From positions 1-64,000 of the forward strand of contig CAUUGH010000003.1 in the NCBI GenBank assembly GCA_963544755.1: 64,000 nucleotides of DNA, read 5' to 3'. Both the position numbers and the translations under genes were made by a program. Positions 34,226 through 43,723 of the stretch are shown here, in pieces (position 1 is the first letter of the stretch; each line of letters opens with the position of its first letter). Source of the stretch: Selenomonas sp963544755 (GTDB lineage: Bacteria; Bacillota; Negativicutes; Selenomonadales; Selenomonadaceae). The notes beneath the pieces were generated by a model. The model did not search any database. It saw nothing but the letters and a program-made list of their open reading frames with translations, and was not told the DNA's origin.

Positions 34226-35553
34226 TCTTCTTGATCGACAAATCTTGAAGCGAGCAGCTTTTTTTCCTGTGCAAGTTTATTTCTGCGGATACGGCGCGAC
34301 CAGAAAATATTTGGAATAGCGACGCTTACAGCGATGCTTATGATAATAGTCGCAGCCTCGATGCCGTTTCTTAAAGCACTTAAAAGGACATCAGAGCTGA
34401 CATCATTGATATTTAGAAGCGTAAAAAGCAGACGATAAAGCAAAATGCCAGGGACGAGAGGAATAGCAGACGGCGTTCTAAGAACGACATTTGGTACTTG
34501 AAACCAACGGATAGCATTTAACGCTAAAAGTCCGACCACAGCGCCGCCAATAAAAGTACCTGCGGCTTGACTTAAACCGCAATCGAACATACAAATATTT
34601 CTAAGAAGAATGGTGATAGCTCCACCGATAGAAACGACCCAAAGAACACGCCTCGGCAGTTGAAAAAGCATAGAAAAGCCGCCTGCTGCAATCGCCGCAG
34701 CAAGTGGGTGGTAAATATAAATATCATCGGGGCTTAGGCTAATAGTTGCAAAATCGCAGCCTTGATCAAAATAAAGCGCGGCTGCAGTGCCAAATGCCAT
34801 CGAGCCAACAATAAGTATGGTATGAAAAGCGCGTGTTATGCCAGCCATAATGAAATTATTTAGCATATCATCAGCAGCGTTGATAAGCGGCACGCCGGGA
34901 ACTAGAAAGATGGCACAAGAAGCGATAGGGTGCATGGGAGTCGCTGAATAAACGACGCCTTTAGAAAGAGCCGCTAAAGATGTCGCTACAAAAGCGGCAA
35001 TAGCGACACCTGCATAATTGTTAAAGCCATTTTTATTACAAAAAATCCGTGCATAAAAGCCGCAGAAAGTGCAAAATGCCGTGATAAAAAAAGCGATAAG
35101 ATCGCCGCCAAAAAGTAAACAAGAGCCGCCGCAGGCAAAACTTGCACCGATAGCAGTGGTAAAATTAGAATAGGGGCTTTTGCGGTTCTCGATGCGATAA
35201 AGCTCTTTTTCAAAACGCTCTAGCGACCAGCCGTCACGCATAGCGCGCCAAATCGTACGGCTGACACCGGCAAGTACGCTCATGCTGATATTATGCTTGC
35301 GACATTTTATGATTTCTGTGTAAGTATGCTCCTCATTTTTGATATTTAGAAAAATCGTCGTATACATAATATGACAACCAACATTTTCAGCAGGTATCGC
35401 CATATATGCTGCCGTTCTCATGATATAACGAGCCGTGCGGTCAGAATCTGCACCGTTTTCCATCATCAGTTTGCCAACAGTCAAGATCAAAGACATTTTG
35501 TAAGTGATTTTATAAAATGGCTCTTTACATAATTTTTCAAGGGATGCTTCCAT
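34222..35553 (-). CDS. ThrE-like threonine/serine exporter family protein (DUF1212-DUF3815 in one chain)
   Basis: 443 residues. The N-terminal part (LILTVGKLMMENGADSDRTARYIMRTA) is the cytosolic start of the DUF1212/ThrE domain. About ten membrane helices follow, with FLVPGVPLINAADDML in the first half and TPSAIPLVPGILLYRLLF in the second, the paired motifs of the two halves. Many bacteria split this protein into YjjP and YjjB; here both are fused, as in actinobacterial ThrE. Export of threonine or serine is known for ThrE; other acids, such as succinate, for YjjPB. The ATG at 35553 follows AGAGG. The stop codon lies in the end of repeat copy F. Confidence 0.87.
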   Translation of the reverse strand: MEASLEKLCKEPFYKITYKMSLILTVGKLMMENGADSDRTARYIMRTAAYMAIPAENVGCHIMYTTIFLNIKNEEHTYTEIIKCRKHNISMSVLAGVSRTIWRAMRDGWSLERFEKELYRIENRKSPYSNFTTAIGASFACGGSCLLFGGDLIAFFITAFCTFCGFYARIFCNKNGFNNYAGVAIAAFVATSLAALSKGVVYSATPMHPIASCAIFLVPGVPLINAADDMLNNFIMAGITRAFHTILIVGSMAFGTAAALYFDQGCDFATISLSPDDIYIYHPLAAAIAAGGFSMLFQLPRRVLWVVSIGGAITILLRNICMFDCGLSQAAGTFIGGAVVGLLALNAIRWFQVPNVVLRTPSAIPLVPGILLYRLLFTLLNINDVSSDVLLSALRNGIEAATIIISIAVSVAIPNIFWSRRIRRNKLAQEKKLLASRFVDQED

Positions 35554-35570
35554 AATTTTTCAGCCTCTTT

Positions 35571-35765
35571 TTGAATCATTTGAGTAATCTACAGGCGCAG
35601 ATCGACGAGTTTTATTCAGCGACGCATCAATACGCGCTTGCTGCTTTTTTTTATTGTGCCGCAATTTTTATTAAAAGGCAAGATAAAAAACTATTTTTTC
35701 TAAATAAAATAGAAGAGGTAAAAGGTATACCTAGCGAGAAATACGAAAAGATGCTTGCTATTTAG
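35571..35765 (+). CDS. doubtful short hypothetical, possibly a gene remnant
   Basis: A 64-residue frame from a TTG, with text such as QIDEFYSATHQYALAAFFY and KIEEVKGIPSEKYEKMLAI that looks protein-like, but no ribosome-binding site precedes it and no family is recognised. It lies divergent to the ThrE-like gene and ends where repeat copy G begins. It may be the 3' remainder of a decayed gene. Confidence 0.25.
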   Translation: MNHLSNLQAQIDEFYSATHQYALAAFFYCAAIFIKRQDKKLFFLNKIEEVKGIPSEKYEKMLAI

Positions 35766-35834
35766 AAAACTACTGATAAAATGAAGTCGCTTAGATTTTT
35801 GCAGATGGCCGGCTTAATTTATCAGTGTTTTTTA
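35764..35834 (+). repeat. dispersed palindromic repeat, copy G
   Basis: AGAAAACTACTGATAAAATG ... GGCTTAATTTATCAGTGTTT; the interior matches copy F almost base for base. It lies upstream of the copper ATPase gene. Confidence 0.87.
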
Positions 35835-35918
35835 AAATAAATGCCCTAGGATCTATTTTTCGCCGGATGGCCTTTGCTGTATGTTCTGTTGCAAATGCTT
35901 CAAAGGAGGTGCTTTTTT

Positions 35919-38537
35919 ATGACGAAAAATGAAAAGTATCTAATAACGGGGATGTCGTGCGCGGCGTGCAGTGCGCGTGTGGATAAGGCAATCAGGCGTC
36001 TGACGGGCGTTTTTGATGTATCTGTTAATCTTTTGACCAATTCAATGCTGGTAAGTTATGAGTCACCGCTGACATCTGAGAAGATCTGTGCTGCTGTTTT
36101 AGAAGCCGGCTATGGCGCAAGTCTTGCTAAGAAAAATGGCGTAAATGACACATATGACAGGCAAAAAGAGCGCGAGCCGTCAGAAGATCAAGAAGCGCGG
36201 CGGCTTCTTCGCCGCATTTTCGTCTCGCTTATACTTCTTTTGCCGCTTCTTTACGTTTCGATGGGACATATGCTGCCTTTTCTTTTTATACCGCAGGTGA
36301 TGGAAGAAAATGCGCTTGTCGTCGGTCTTTATGAGCTTCTTTTGACTATTGCGGTCATGATCGTAAATCAAAAATTTTTTGTAAACGGCTTTCGCCATAT
36401 TTTTGCAGGCGGCGTGAATATGGATACGCTTGTCGCACTCGGCAGCACGGCAGGCTTTGTCTACAGCACGGGAAACCTCTTTGCCATGCTCATCGCGGCG
36501 CGTGCTGCTCAGTGGCAAAGCGTCGCAGCTTACGGCAGGGACTTTTATTTTGAAACTTCTGCGATGATTTTGACGCTGATCACTGTTGGTAAATGGCTAG
36601 AAAGCCGCAGCAAAGCTAAGACGACGAATGTCATTAAAAGTCTTATGGAGCTTGCACCTAAGACAGCGCGTCTTATAAAAGATGGCAAAGAGTCTGTAGT
36701 TGAAGCGTCATCTGTTGCCGTAGGAGATGTTTTTCGTGTGTTAGCCGGCGAAAGCTTTCCGGTAGATGCTATAGTGCTAGAAGGTGAAAGCGCTGTTAAT
36801 GAAGCGGCGCTAACGGGGGAGAGTATTCCTGTTGATAAAAAAGTCGGCAGCTTTGTAAGTGGCGCGACGATAAATCAAAATGGTGTTTTGACTTGCCAAG
36901 CGCGGCGCGTCGGCAAGGATACGACGCTGCAGCAAATTGTCGAGATGGTGCAAAATGCCGCTATGTCCAAAGCGGAAATTTCAAAACTTGCCGACAAGGT
37001 GTCAGGCATATTCGTTCCTGTCGTTATCTTTTTGGCAATAGCTACAGGTAGCTTGTGGCTTGTTTTAGGCGAAGGGGTAAGTTTTGCCTTAGCGCGTGCA
37101 TTAAGCGTCTTAGTAGTCAGTTGCCCATGCGCCTTAGGTCTTGCAACGCCTGTTGCCATCATGGTTGGTAGTGGCACAGGCGCTAAAAACGGCATCCTCT
37201 TTAAGACGGCGGCAGCTCTTGAGACTATGGGTCAGGCAGCTTTCGTCGTCCTTGATAAGACAGGGACGATAACGGAGGGAAAGCCTTATGTGACAGATAT
37301 TATTCCTGCTTTTGGCACGTTAGAAACCGATCTTTTGACTATAGCGGCAGCCATAGAGTCAAAAAGTGAGCATCCCTTTGCCGGCGCTGTTTTGAAAAAG
37401 GCAAAAGAACGCGGCGTTTCTATCTTAAAGACAGAGGGCTTTCAGACACTTGCAGGCTATGGCGTTCAAGCAACAATGGATATTTCAGGCGTACCTAAAA
37501 CCGTAATCGCTGGCAGCATGGCGCTGATGAAAGAGCGAGGGCTTTTGACTAAGAAGATGCAAGCTAAAGCAGAAAGACTCGCCGCCGAAGGTAAGACACC
37601 GTTATTTTTCGCCGTAAAAGAGAGCATTTTAGGCATCATAGCCGTAGCAGACGCTTTGAAAAAAGATAGCCGCGAGGCGATCGAAGAACTTTTGCTTTTA
37701 GGTATACAGCCGATCATGCTCACCGGAGATAACTACCGCACGGCAAGAGCTGTCGGTGCAAAACTTAGCCTTGCCGGCATCATCGCCGAGGTCTTGCCGG
37801 ACGGCAAAGAAAAAGTCGTGCGCCGCCTGCAAGAAAGCGGCAAGACGATCATGGTGGGCGACGGTATCAACGATGCACCTGCGCTAACACACGCCGATGT
37901 TGGCGTCGCTATCGGCGCCGGCGCAGACATTGCCATAGATGCCGCAGATGTTGTCTTGATGAAGTCATCTCTTAAAGATGTCGCCGCTGCTATTCGCCTT
38001 TCGCGTAAAGTAAGACGCAATATCAAGGAAAATCTTTTCTGGGCATTTTTCTACAATATCATCGGCATACCTCTAGCGGCAGGACTTTGGCTTTTCGTAT
38101 GCGACATCGTCTTACAGCCGATATTTGGCGCGGCAGCGATGAGTTTATCCAGCTTTTGCGTCGTAATGAATGCTTTGCGGCTGAATTTTTTTGATGTTTA
38201 TGCCGATACAAAAGATAAGAGGAAGGTCGCTTGCAAGTTGGCGACATTCCTTTTCAAAGAGGAGCAGAAAAATCTTGAGGAAAAATCACAGCAAGCACTA
38301 AGCGAGCAGAAAATGGAGGAAGCTACAATGACAAAAACAATTTCCATTGAGGGCATGACGTGCGATAATTGCATCAAGCACGTAAAGAAGGCTTTAGAGG
38401 GTATGAATGGCGTGGAAAAAGCAGTCGTTAGCTTAGAAAAAAATAATGCCGTCGTCACTTTGAGTACGGACATTTCCGATAAGGCATTGTCGGCGACGAT
38501 CGTCGATGCAGGCTATGAGGTAGTTGGCATTAGCTGA
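35919..38537 (+). CDS. copA: P1B-type copper-exporting ATPase with an extra C-terminal CopZ-like domain
   Basis: 872 residues from the ATG at 35919 (AAAGGAGGT eight bases upstream). An N-terminal heavy-metal domain (GMSCAACSARV, C14 and C17) precedes eight membrane helices with the ion site VSCPCALGLATP. The phosphorylation motif is LDKTGTITEG; SEHPFAGA, TGDNYRTARAVG and MVGDGINDAPAL follow. It should pump Cu(I) out of the cytosol. After the last helix and a charged linker (EEQKNLEEKSQQALSEQK) comes a second metal domain (GMTCDNCIKHV) that has the length of a free CopZ chaperone and its own internal start (see next entry). No copper regulator gene is adjacent. A terminator follows. Confidence 0.95.
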   Translation: MTKNEKYLITGMSCAACSARVDKAIRRLTGVFDVSVNLLTNSMLVSYESPLTSEKICAAVLEAGYGASLAKKNGVNDTYDRQKEREPSEDQEARRLLRRIFVSLILLLPLLYVSMGHMLPFLFIPQVMEENALVVGLYELLLTIAVMIVNQKFFVNGFRHIFAGGVNMDTLVALGSTAGFVYSTGNLFAMLIAARAAQWQSVAAYGRDFYFETSAMILTLITVGKWLESRSKAKTTNVIKSLMELAPKTARLIKDGKESVVEASSVAVGDVFRVLAGESFPVDAIVLEGESAVNEAALTGESIPVDKKVGSFVSGATINQNGVLTCQARRVGKDTTLQQIVEMVQNAAMSKAEISKLADKVSGIFVPVVIFLAIATGSLWLVLGEGVSFALARALSVLVVSCPCALGLATPVAIMVGSGTGAKNGILFKTAAALETMGQAAFVVLDKTGTITEGKPYVTDIIPAFGTLETDLLTIAAAIESKSEHPFAGAVLKKAKERGVSILKTEGFQTLAGYGVQATMDISGVPKTVIAGSMALMKERGLLTKKMQAKAERLAAEGKTPLFFAVKESILGIIAVADALKKDSREAIEELLLLGIQPIMLTGDNYRTARAVGAKLSLAGIIAEVLPDGKEKVVRRLQESGKTIMVGDGINDAPALTHADVGVAIGAGADIAIDAADVVLMKSSLKDVAAAIRLSRKVRRNIKENLFWAFFYNIIGIPLAAGLWLFVCDIVLQPIFGAAAMSLSSFCVVMNALRLNFFDVYADTKDKRKVACKLATFLFKEEQKNLEEKSQQALSEQKMEEATMTKTISIEGMTCDNCIKHVKKALEGMNGVEKAVVSLEKNNAVVTLSTDISDKALSATIVDAGYEVVGIS
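38328..38537 (+). CDS. internal in-frame start for a free CopZ-like copper chaperone
   Basis: Inside the copA frame, GGAGGA (38315-38320) stands seven bases before an ATG (38328). Translation from there gives 69 residues, MTKTISIEGMTCDNC..., exactly the size of stand-alone CopZ with its GMTCxxC metal site. Either the gene arose by loss of the stop between copA and copZ, or both the fused pump and a free chaperone are made from one frame. Which holds cannot be told from sequence alone. Confidence 0.5.
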   Translation: MTKTISIEGMTCDNCIKHVKKALEGMNGVEKAVVSLEKNNAVVTLSTDISDKALSATIVDAGYEVVGIS

Positions 38538-38580
38538 CGCTTAGAAGTTGCATATGCCAAAAAAGAAGAGAAGATAAAGA

Positions 38581-38609
38581 AAAAAGGGCGCGATGCCCTT
38601 TTTCTTTTT
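38581..38609 (+). terminator. intrinsic terminator after copA
   Basis: AAAAAGGGC, a five-base loop and GCCCTTTTT, followed by CTTTTT. Confidence 0.85.
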
Positions 38610-38620
38610 AGCAAAAACAG

Positions 38621-38733
38621 CTAAGGAAACACTAAGTCGCTTGGTTTTTCGTACCTGCGCTCGCTTTGTCGCCGCGGAGAAAAGAGCGTAGAGGTAGACA
38701 GCTGGGCGGCTAAATTTATCAGTTGTTTCTTAA
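38621..38733 (+). repeat. dispersed palindromic repeat, copy H (long form, left end deleted)
   Basis: CTAAGGAAACACTAAGTCGC: compared with the other copies, GATAAAATA is missing after CACT. The right end reads GGCTAAATTTATCAGTTGTTTCTTAAA. The interior shares AGAAAAGAGCGTAGAGG with copy I. Confidence 0.8.
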
Positions 38734-38767
38734 ATGCAGCAAGCAGGATAAAAAGCTCACTTTGTCG

Positions 38768-38773
38768 TATAAT
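38768..38773 (+). promoter_or_regulatory. -10 element upstream of the dgt-like gene
   Basis: A perfect TATAAT is seen, but no good -35 sequence at the right distance; it could serve the dgt-like gene 84 bases downstream. Confidence 0.4.
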
Positions 38774-38856
38774 TCAAACAAAGCGCACCTATCTTATGAG
38801 GAGCGCCAATATAGCAGCGCGGCTGCGTAAATAGTGCCAGGCGAGGGGGATGGCAG

Positions 38857-39864
38857 ATGACGACACGAGAAAAACGTGAGGCCTTAGAATATGAGATGCT
38901 CTCGCCACTTGCGGCAAAGAGCAGGCAAAGCCGACGGCGAACGCCAATTAAGCCATGCCCTTTTCGCACGGATTTTCAGCGTGATCGCGATCGCATTTTA
39001 CATTCTAAAGCCTTTCGCCGCCTAAAAAGAAAAACGCAAGTCTACATAGTTTCAGGTGATCACTATAGAACGCGCATGACGCACAGTCTAGAGGTATCGC
39101 AGATAGCAAGAACGATTGCACGCGGTCTTTCGCTAAACGAAGATTTGACAGAAGCGATCGCATTAGGTCATGATGTCGGACATACAGCGTTTGGCCATGC
39201 AGGTGAGGCAGCGATGGCAGAGATCATCGGTCATTTTGCACATAACGAGCAGAGTTTGCGCGTCGTCGAATACTTAGAGCGCGACGGCGAAGGACTAAAT
39301 CTAACATTTGAAGTTAAAGACGGCATCTTAAATCATACGGGCAAGCAGCGGCCGAAAACGCTTGAAGGGCGCATCGTGCGTATCGCTGATCGCATCGCTT
39401 ATCTTTGTCACGACTACGACGATAGTTTGCGCGCAGGTATGCTGCACGCAGGCGATCTGCCGGCCATCGTCTATAAAGAGCTGGGACATACGACTTCAGA
39501 AATGATAACAGGCATGGTAAGTGATCTCATCATAAATTCTGAAAAGCAAAAAGACATCATACTATCGCCCGTTATGACAAAAGTCATGGCTGCCTTTCGC
39601 GACTTTATGTTTCAACATATTTATCATTCGACTCGTTTAGCACGTGAGCGAAAGCAAGCAGTGTTTTTGATGCGTGAACTTTTCGCCTACTACATGGAGC
39701 ATTTTGACGAACTGCCGGCAGAGTTTCGCCGCTATGAAGCGCGTTGGGGCAGACGCCAGACCGTCGTTGACTATGTAGCAGGTCTTAGCGATAACTACGC
39801 CGTACATATGTTTGCACGCATCTTCATGCCGCCCGTTGGCTTTTTTATGCCGGGCGATGCCTGA
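38857..39864 (+). CDS. dGTPase-like HD-domain nucleotide triphosphohydrolase
   Basis: 335 residues, the short form of the dGTP triphosphohydrolase family. FRTDFQRDRDRILHSKAFRRLKRKTQV and the HD motif (RMTHSLEVSQIAR, ALGHDVGHTAFGHAGE, then RIADRIAYLCHDYDD) give all metal ligands. Members remove triphosphate from dNTPs and affect nucleotide pools. The ATG at 38857 follows GAGGGGGAT. It stands upstream of dnaG and rpoD, an order common in Firmicutes. Confidence 0.9.
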   Translation: MTTREKREALEYEMLSPLAAKSRQSRRRTPIKPCPFRTDFQRDRDRILHSKAFRRLKRKTQVYIVSGDHYRTRMTHSLEVSQIARTIARGLSLNEDLTEAIALGHDVGHTAFGHAGEAAMAEIIGHFAHNEQSLRVVEYLERDGEGLNLTFEVKDGILNHTGKQRPKTLEGRIVRIADRIAYLCHDYDDSLRAGMLHAGDLPAIVYKELGHTTSEMITGMVSDLIINSEKQKDIILSPVMTKVMAAFRDFMFQHIYHSTRLARERKQAVFLMRELFAYYMEHFDELPAEFRRYEARWGRRQTVVDYVAGLSDNYAVHMFARIFMPPVGFFMPGDA

Positions 39865-39903
39865 TGATCCTTTCATATATATGACCGTTGGGCAAATTTT
39901 TCT

Positions 39904-39941
39904 TACAAAATGAAAATCAAGCAGGATATTTTTATTTTGTA
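39904..39941. repeat. local inverted repeat downstream of the dgt-like gene
   Basis: TACAAAATGAAAATC and ATATTTTTATTTTGTA form an imperfect stem of about 15 pairs. It could end transcription or be a simple palindrome; it does not match the dispersed family. Confidence 0.4.
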
Positions 39942-40020
39942 GGGAATAAGAATAAATAAAATGAATAAACTAAATAAATGGTAGACTTTAGTGAGAAGGA
40001 GCGGCAAAGGATGAAGAAGC

Positions 40021-41799
40021 ATGGCTCATGAAAAGATGGATGCTTTTGTCGAGCGCGTGCGCCAAGATTCGGACATCGTTGCTGTTATCTCCTCATATGT
40101 TGCATTAAAGAAAAAGGCAAATCGCCACTGGGGCTGCTGCCCTTTCCATCAAGAAGATACCCCGTCTTTTTCAGTCGTTTCTGATCAAGGTTTTTTTTAT
40201 TGCTTTGGCTGTCACGTCGGCGGTGATGTCTTTAAGTTCATTTCACTTATTGAAAACATTTCCTACTTTGAAGCAATCAAACTACAGGCAGAAAAGCTTC
40301 ATATTCCTCTACCTAAGCGTGAGCAAAGCGCAGCAGAAATTGCACGAGCTAAAAAACTTGAAGAGCTTTTTAGCGTCCATGAAATGGCGCAGACATTTTT
40401 TTACAACTGCTTGACAAAGACAAGTTACGGCAAGGCGGCAAAAGCCTACCTTCTAGGGCGCGGCATCGACACATTAACAATCGAAAAATTCGGCATCGGC
40501 TACGCGCCGCCTGCATGGGATAAACTTGCCGTCGCCTTTCAAAAGCGCGGCATCACGCTTGAACTTTTAGAGATGAGCGGACTTGTGGTAAAGCGGCAAA
40601 AAGCTGGCGGCTGCTATGATCGCTTTCGTGATCGCGTGATCATTCCGATTCGCGATACAAAAGGGCGTGTCGTGGCATTTGGTGGGCGAATTTTAGGTGC
40701 AGGTGAACCAAAATATCTAAATTCGCCGGAAACGCTGCTTTTTAACAAGCGACATTTGCTCTTTGGTCTAGACCGCGCCCATCGCGCTATCGTGCGCGAG
40801 GGCTTTAGCATCATCGTAGAAGGCTATATGGATGCAATATCTCTTGCGGCGGCCGGCATAGAAAATGTTGCTGCATCACTTGGTACAGCATTTACAGCAG
40901 CGCAATGCAAGCTGCTTTGTCGCTATGCGCCGAAAATTTGCTTTTGCTACGATAGCGACAGAGCAGGACAAGAAGCGCTCTTGCGAGCTGTCGGCATTGC
41001 ACAAAAAGCAGGCGCAAAGGTCAGTGTGCTGCGTCTTTCAGGCAGTAAAGACCCCGACGAATACATTAGAAAATATGGTAAAGACGCCTTACAAATGCAG
41101 ATAGAAAAAGCGCTTTCCGGCACAGAATATCGTCTGGTGCGCCTTTTAGAAGCGGCGGATAAAAAAACGCTGCAAGGACGATTAGACGCTCTATCAGAAC
41201 TACTGCCCGTACTTGCCGAAGTAAAACGCCCGACAGAGCAAAATAGCTACATCATGCAAAGCGCACGCGAATTGACCCTAGACGAAGGTCTTATACGCGC
41301 AGAACTTCGCCGCACGGTAAAATCTTCGCCCTTTATCGCTAAAGAAGCTACGCGCCGGGCGTTTTTTCAAGCAGACGATGCCCTGCGCCGTGCCGGGCGC
41401 GTTATCATCGCAACGGCGTGGCACGATACGCCGCTTACAGAGCATATCGCGGCTCTTATTCCCTTTAGTGCCTTTAAGACACCGGAGCAGACCGAAGCAA
41501 TCACTTGGCTGCACCAAATCCATCAGCAAGGTGATGTGCCGACGGCGGCGAGAGCACAAGCAGAGCTTTCTGCAAAAGCGTTTACCGAAATAAGCCGTGC
41601 GCTTTCTGAAGAAACTGACAAAGAAAATGTTTTAGAAGCCTATGAAGACTCGCTGCACCGTCTAAAAAAAGCCTATTTAGCACAACTTTACGAAGAGCAT
41701 ACGCGACGCGCCGATCGCCTGGAAAAGGAAAATGACGCGCGATTTTTGCAGGAATTAGCAAAAATTCAGCGAATAAAAAACGAAATGGAAGGGCTGTGA
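40021..41799 (+). CDS. dnaG: DNA primase
   Basis: 592 residues. The CHC2 zinc domain (CPFHQEDTPSFSV, FYCFGCHVGGDVFKFI) is followed by the TOPRIM core (VIIPIRDTKGRVVAFGGR; IIVEGYMDAISL; CFCYDSDRAGQEAL) and a helicase-interacting C-terminal region. It makes RNA primers for replication together with DnaB. The ATG at 40021 is ten bases after AAAGG. It is first in the dnaG-rpoD-trmK-nif3 group. Confidence 0.96.
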   Translation: MAHEKMDAFVERVRQDSDIVAVISSYVALKKKANRHWGCCPFHQEDTPSFSVVSDQGFFYCFGCHVGGDVFKFISLIENISYFEAIKLQAEKLHIPLPKREQSAAEIARAKKLEELFSVHEMAQTFFYNCLTKTSYGKAAKAYLLGRGIDTLTIEKFGIGYAPPAWDKLAVAFQKRGITLELLEMSGLVVKRQKAGGCYDRFRDRVIIPIRDTKGRVVAFGGRILGAGEPKYLNSPETLLFNKRHLLFGLDRAHRAIVREGFSIIVEGYMDAISLAAAGIENVAASLGTAFTAAQCKLLCRYAPKICFCYDSDRAGQEALLRAVGIAQKAGAKVSVLRLSGSKDPDEYIRKYGKDALQMQIEKALSGTEYRLVRLLEAADKKTLQGRLDALSELLPVLAEVKRPTEQNSYIMQSARELTLDEGLIRAELRRTVKSSPFIAKEATRRAFFQADDALRRAGRVIIATAWHDTPLTEHIAALIPFSAFKTPEQTEAITWLHQIHQQGDVPTAARAQAELSAKAFTEISRALSEETDKENVLEAYEDSLHRLKKAYLAQLYEEHTRRADRLEKENDARFLQELAKIQRIKNEMEGL

Positions 41800-41873
41800 A
41801 AAAAATAACGCATATTGCAGAGCTAAAAAGCCTTAGCATGACGAAATGAGCAGCAGAAAGGAGGCGTGGCTTC

Positions 41874-43001
41874 ATGGCTGAGAAAAATCAGGCAGCTCTT
41901 GATAAAGATAAAAAGCCGACGCAAAGCGCTGCCATCGTGTCGAGTCTTCTTACAAAAGGGCGCGGCAACGGCGGCGTGCTGACTTACGGCGAATTAATGA
42001 CAGCTTTACAAGAGCAAGAACTCACGCCGGATGAAATCGACGACCTTTATGAAACATTTAGCAGACGGGGCATCGAAATCGTAGACGACGCAAGCCGCAA
42101 TCAGGCAGAGCCGGAGGAAAAACAAGAAGCCGAAGAAGAATCAGATATCGATCTAAGCATCCCCGAAGGCATCAGCATTGATGATCCCGTGCGTATGTAT
42201 CTAAAAGAGATCGGTCGTGTGCCGCTTCTTTCGGCAGAAGAGGAAATCGTCTTAGCTAAACGCATGGAAGCAGGCGACGGACAAGCACAAAAAGAATTAG
42301 CCGAGGCAAATCTGCGCCTCGTCGTAAGTATCGCTAAGCGTTATGTCGGTCGCGGTATGCTGTTTTTAGACCTCATACAAGAAGGAAACCTAGGACTTAT
42401 CAAGGCAGTCGAGAAATTTGACTACAACAAAGGATACAAATTCAGCACATATGCTACATGGTGGATAAGACAGGCGATCACACGCGCTATTGCTGATCAA
42501 GCACGAACTATTCGCATCCCCGTGCATATGGTCGAAACGATAAACAAGCTAATTCGCATCTCGCGTCAACTATTGCAGCAGCTAGGTAGAGAGCCGTCAC
42601 CTGAAGAGATCGCCGAAGCGATGGAAGTCACCGTCGAGCGCGTGCGTGAGATCATGAAAATAGCACAAGAGCCCGTGTCGCTTGAAACGCCGATTGGCGA
42701 AGAAGAAGACTCACACCTTGGCGACTTCATCGAAGATCAAGACGCTCCGGCGCCGGCAGAAGCAGCTTCCTTCATGCTCTTAAAAGAGCAGCTGGAAGAA
42801 GTCTTAGACACCCTGACAGATCGCGAAGAGCGTGTGCTTCGTCTGCGTTTTGGACTAGACGACGGCAGAGCGCGTACATTAGAAGAAGTCGGGCAAAACT
42901 TCGGTGTGACTCGCGAACGAATTCGACAGATCGAGGCAAAAGCCCTAAGAAAGCTGCGCCATCCGAGCCGCAGCCGCAAACTTAAAGATTTTCTCGATTG
43001 A
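41874..43001 (+). CDS. rpoD: primary sigma factor (sigma-70/sigma-A)
   Basis: 375 residues, the short sigma-A typical of Firmicutes. Region 1.2 is DDPVRMYLKEIGRVPLLSAEEE. Regions 2.1-2.4 are LAEANLRLVVSIAKRY, DLIQEGNLGLIKAVEKFDY and FSTYATWWIRQAITRAIADQ. Region 3 follows, then region 4.2 TLEEVGQNFGVTRERIRQIE. It directs RNA polymerase to TTGACA/TATAAT promoters such as those before rnpB and the tRNA pair in this window. The ATG at 41874 follows AAAGGAGGCG. Confidence 0.97.
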   Translation: MAEKNQAALDKDKKPTQSAAIVSSLLTKGRGNGGVLTYGELMTALQEQELTPDEIDDLYETFSRRGIEIVDDASRNQAEPEEKQEAEEESDIDLSIPEGISIDDPVRMYLKEIGRVPLLSAEEEIVLAKRMEAGDGQAQKELAEANLRLVVSIAKRYVGRGMLFLDLIQEGNLGLIKAVEKFDYNKGYKFSTYATWWIRQAITRAIADQARTIRIPVHMVETINKLIRISRQLLQQLGREPSPEEIAEAMEVTVERVREIMKIAQEPVSLETPIGEEEDSHLGDFIEDQDAPAPAEAASFMLLKEQLEEVLDTLTDREERVLRLRFGLDDGRARTLEEVGQNFGVTRERIRQIEAKALRKLRHPSRSRKLKDFLD

Positions 43002-43033
43002 TGAGCCAAAAAATAAGAAAAGAGGCGGTGACG

Positions 43034-43723
43034 ATGCAAGAACTTGATGAACGTCTTGCAGCTGTCGCCGCCTTTGTGCCTTTTAACGCACATCTTGCCG
43101 ACATCGGCACAGACCACGCGAAGCTGCCGCTTGCACTAATCTCTATGGGAAAGATCAAAAAGGCAATCGCCACCGACGTAAATATTGGTCCGTTAGAAGC
43201 TGCAAAACGCGCTGTAAAAATGGCAGGACAGGAAAAAGCCGTCGATGTGCGCCTTAGCGATGGATTTTGCGCGCTAAAGATGCAAGAAGCTGATACCGTC
43301 ACCATCGCGGGCATGGGAGGCGCTCTTATCTGCCGCATTCTTCAAGACGCCGGCAACGTGTTGTTTTATGTAAAAAACCTCATCTTGCAGCCGCAAAACG
43401 GTGCAGAACAACTTCGCGCATGGCTTTATGCAAACGATTGGCACATCGCCGATGAAAACTTAGCATATGTAGGTAATAGACTCTACGAAATAATACTTGC
43501 TCAAAAGGGGCGCAGCAAAAGCCCTGCCCCACCTTTACTGTCGATAGGACCATTACTCTGGCAAAAAAAGCCGCCGCTTCTTAAAATGCATATTAAAAAG
43601 CTGCTAAAGAGCGCAAAATGTGCCGCTGCCGGCATGGAAAAAAGTGCAAGAGCCGGCAAAAGCCCTGCATATCGCGCCTTGAAAGAAAAAATTGCTTTAT
43701 TGGAGGAAAAAATTTCATGGTAA
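43034..43723 (+). CDS. trmK: tRNA (adenine(22)-N(1))-methyltransferase
   Basis: 229 residues. The start MQELDERLAAVAAFVPFNAH, the SAM motif LADIGTDHAKLPLAL, TIAGMGGALICRIL and LILQPQNGAEQLRAWLY are TrmK hallmarks. It methylates A22 in the D-loop region of tRNAs, mostly tRNA-Ser and tRNA-Tyr. The ATG at 43034 is preferred to an in-frame ATG at 42998: it has AGAGGCGG nearby and gives the standard N-terminus. It lies between rpoD and nif3, as in other Firmicutes, and overlaps nif3 by seven bases. Confidence 0.92.
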   Translation: MQELDERLAAVAAFVPFNAHLADIGTDHAKLPLALISMGKIKKAIATDVNIGPLEAAKRAVKMAGQEKAVDVRLSDGFCALKMQEADTVTIAGMGGALICRILQDAGNVLFYVKNLILQPQNGAEQLRAWLYANDWHIADENLAYVGNRLYEIILAQKGRSKSPAPPLLSIGPLLWQKKPPLLKMHIKKLLKSAKCAAAGMEKSARAGKSPAYRALKEKIALLEEKISW

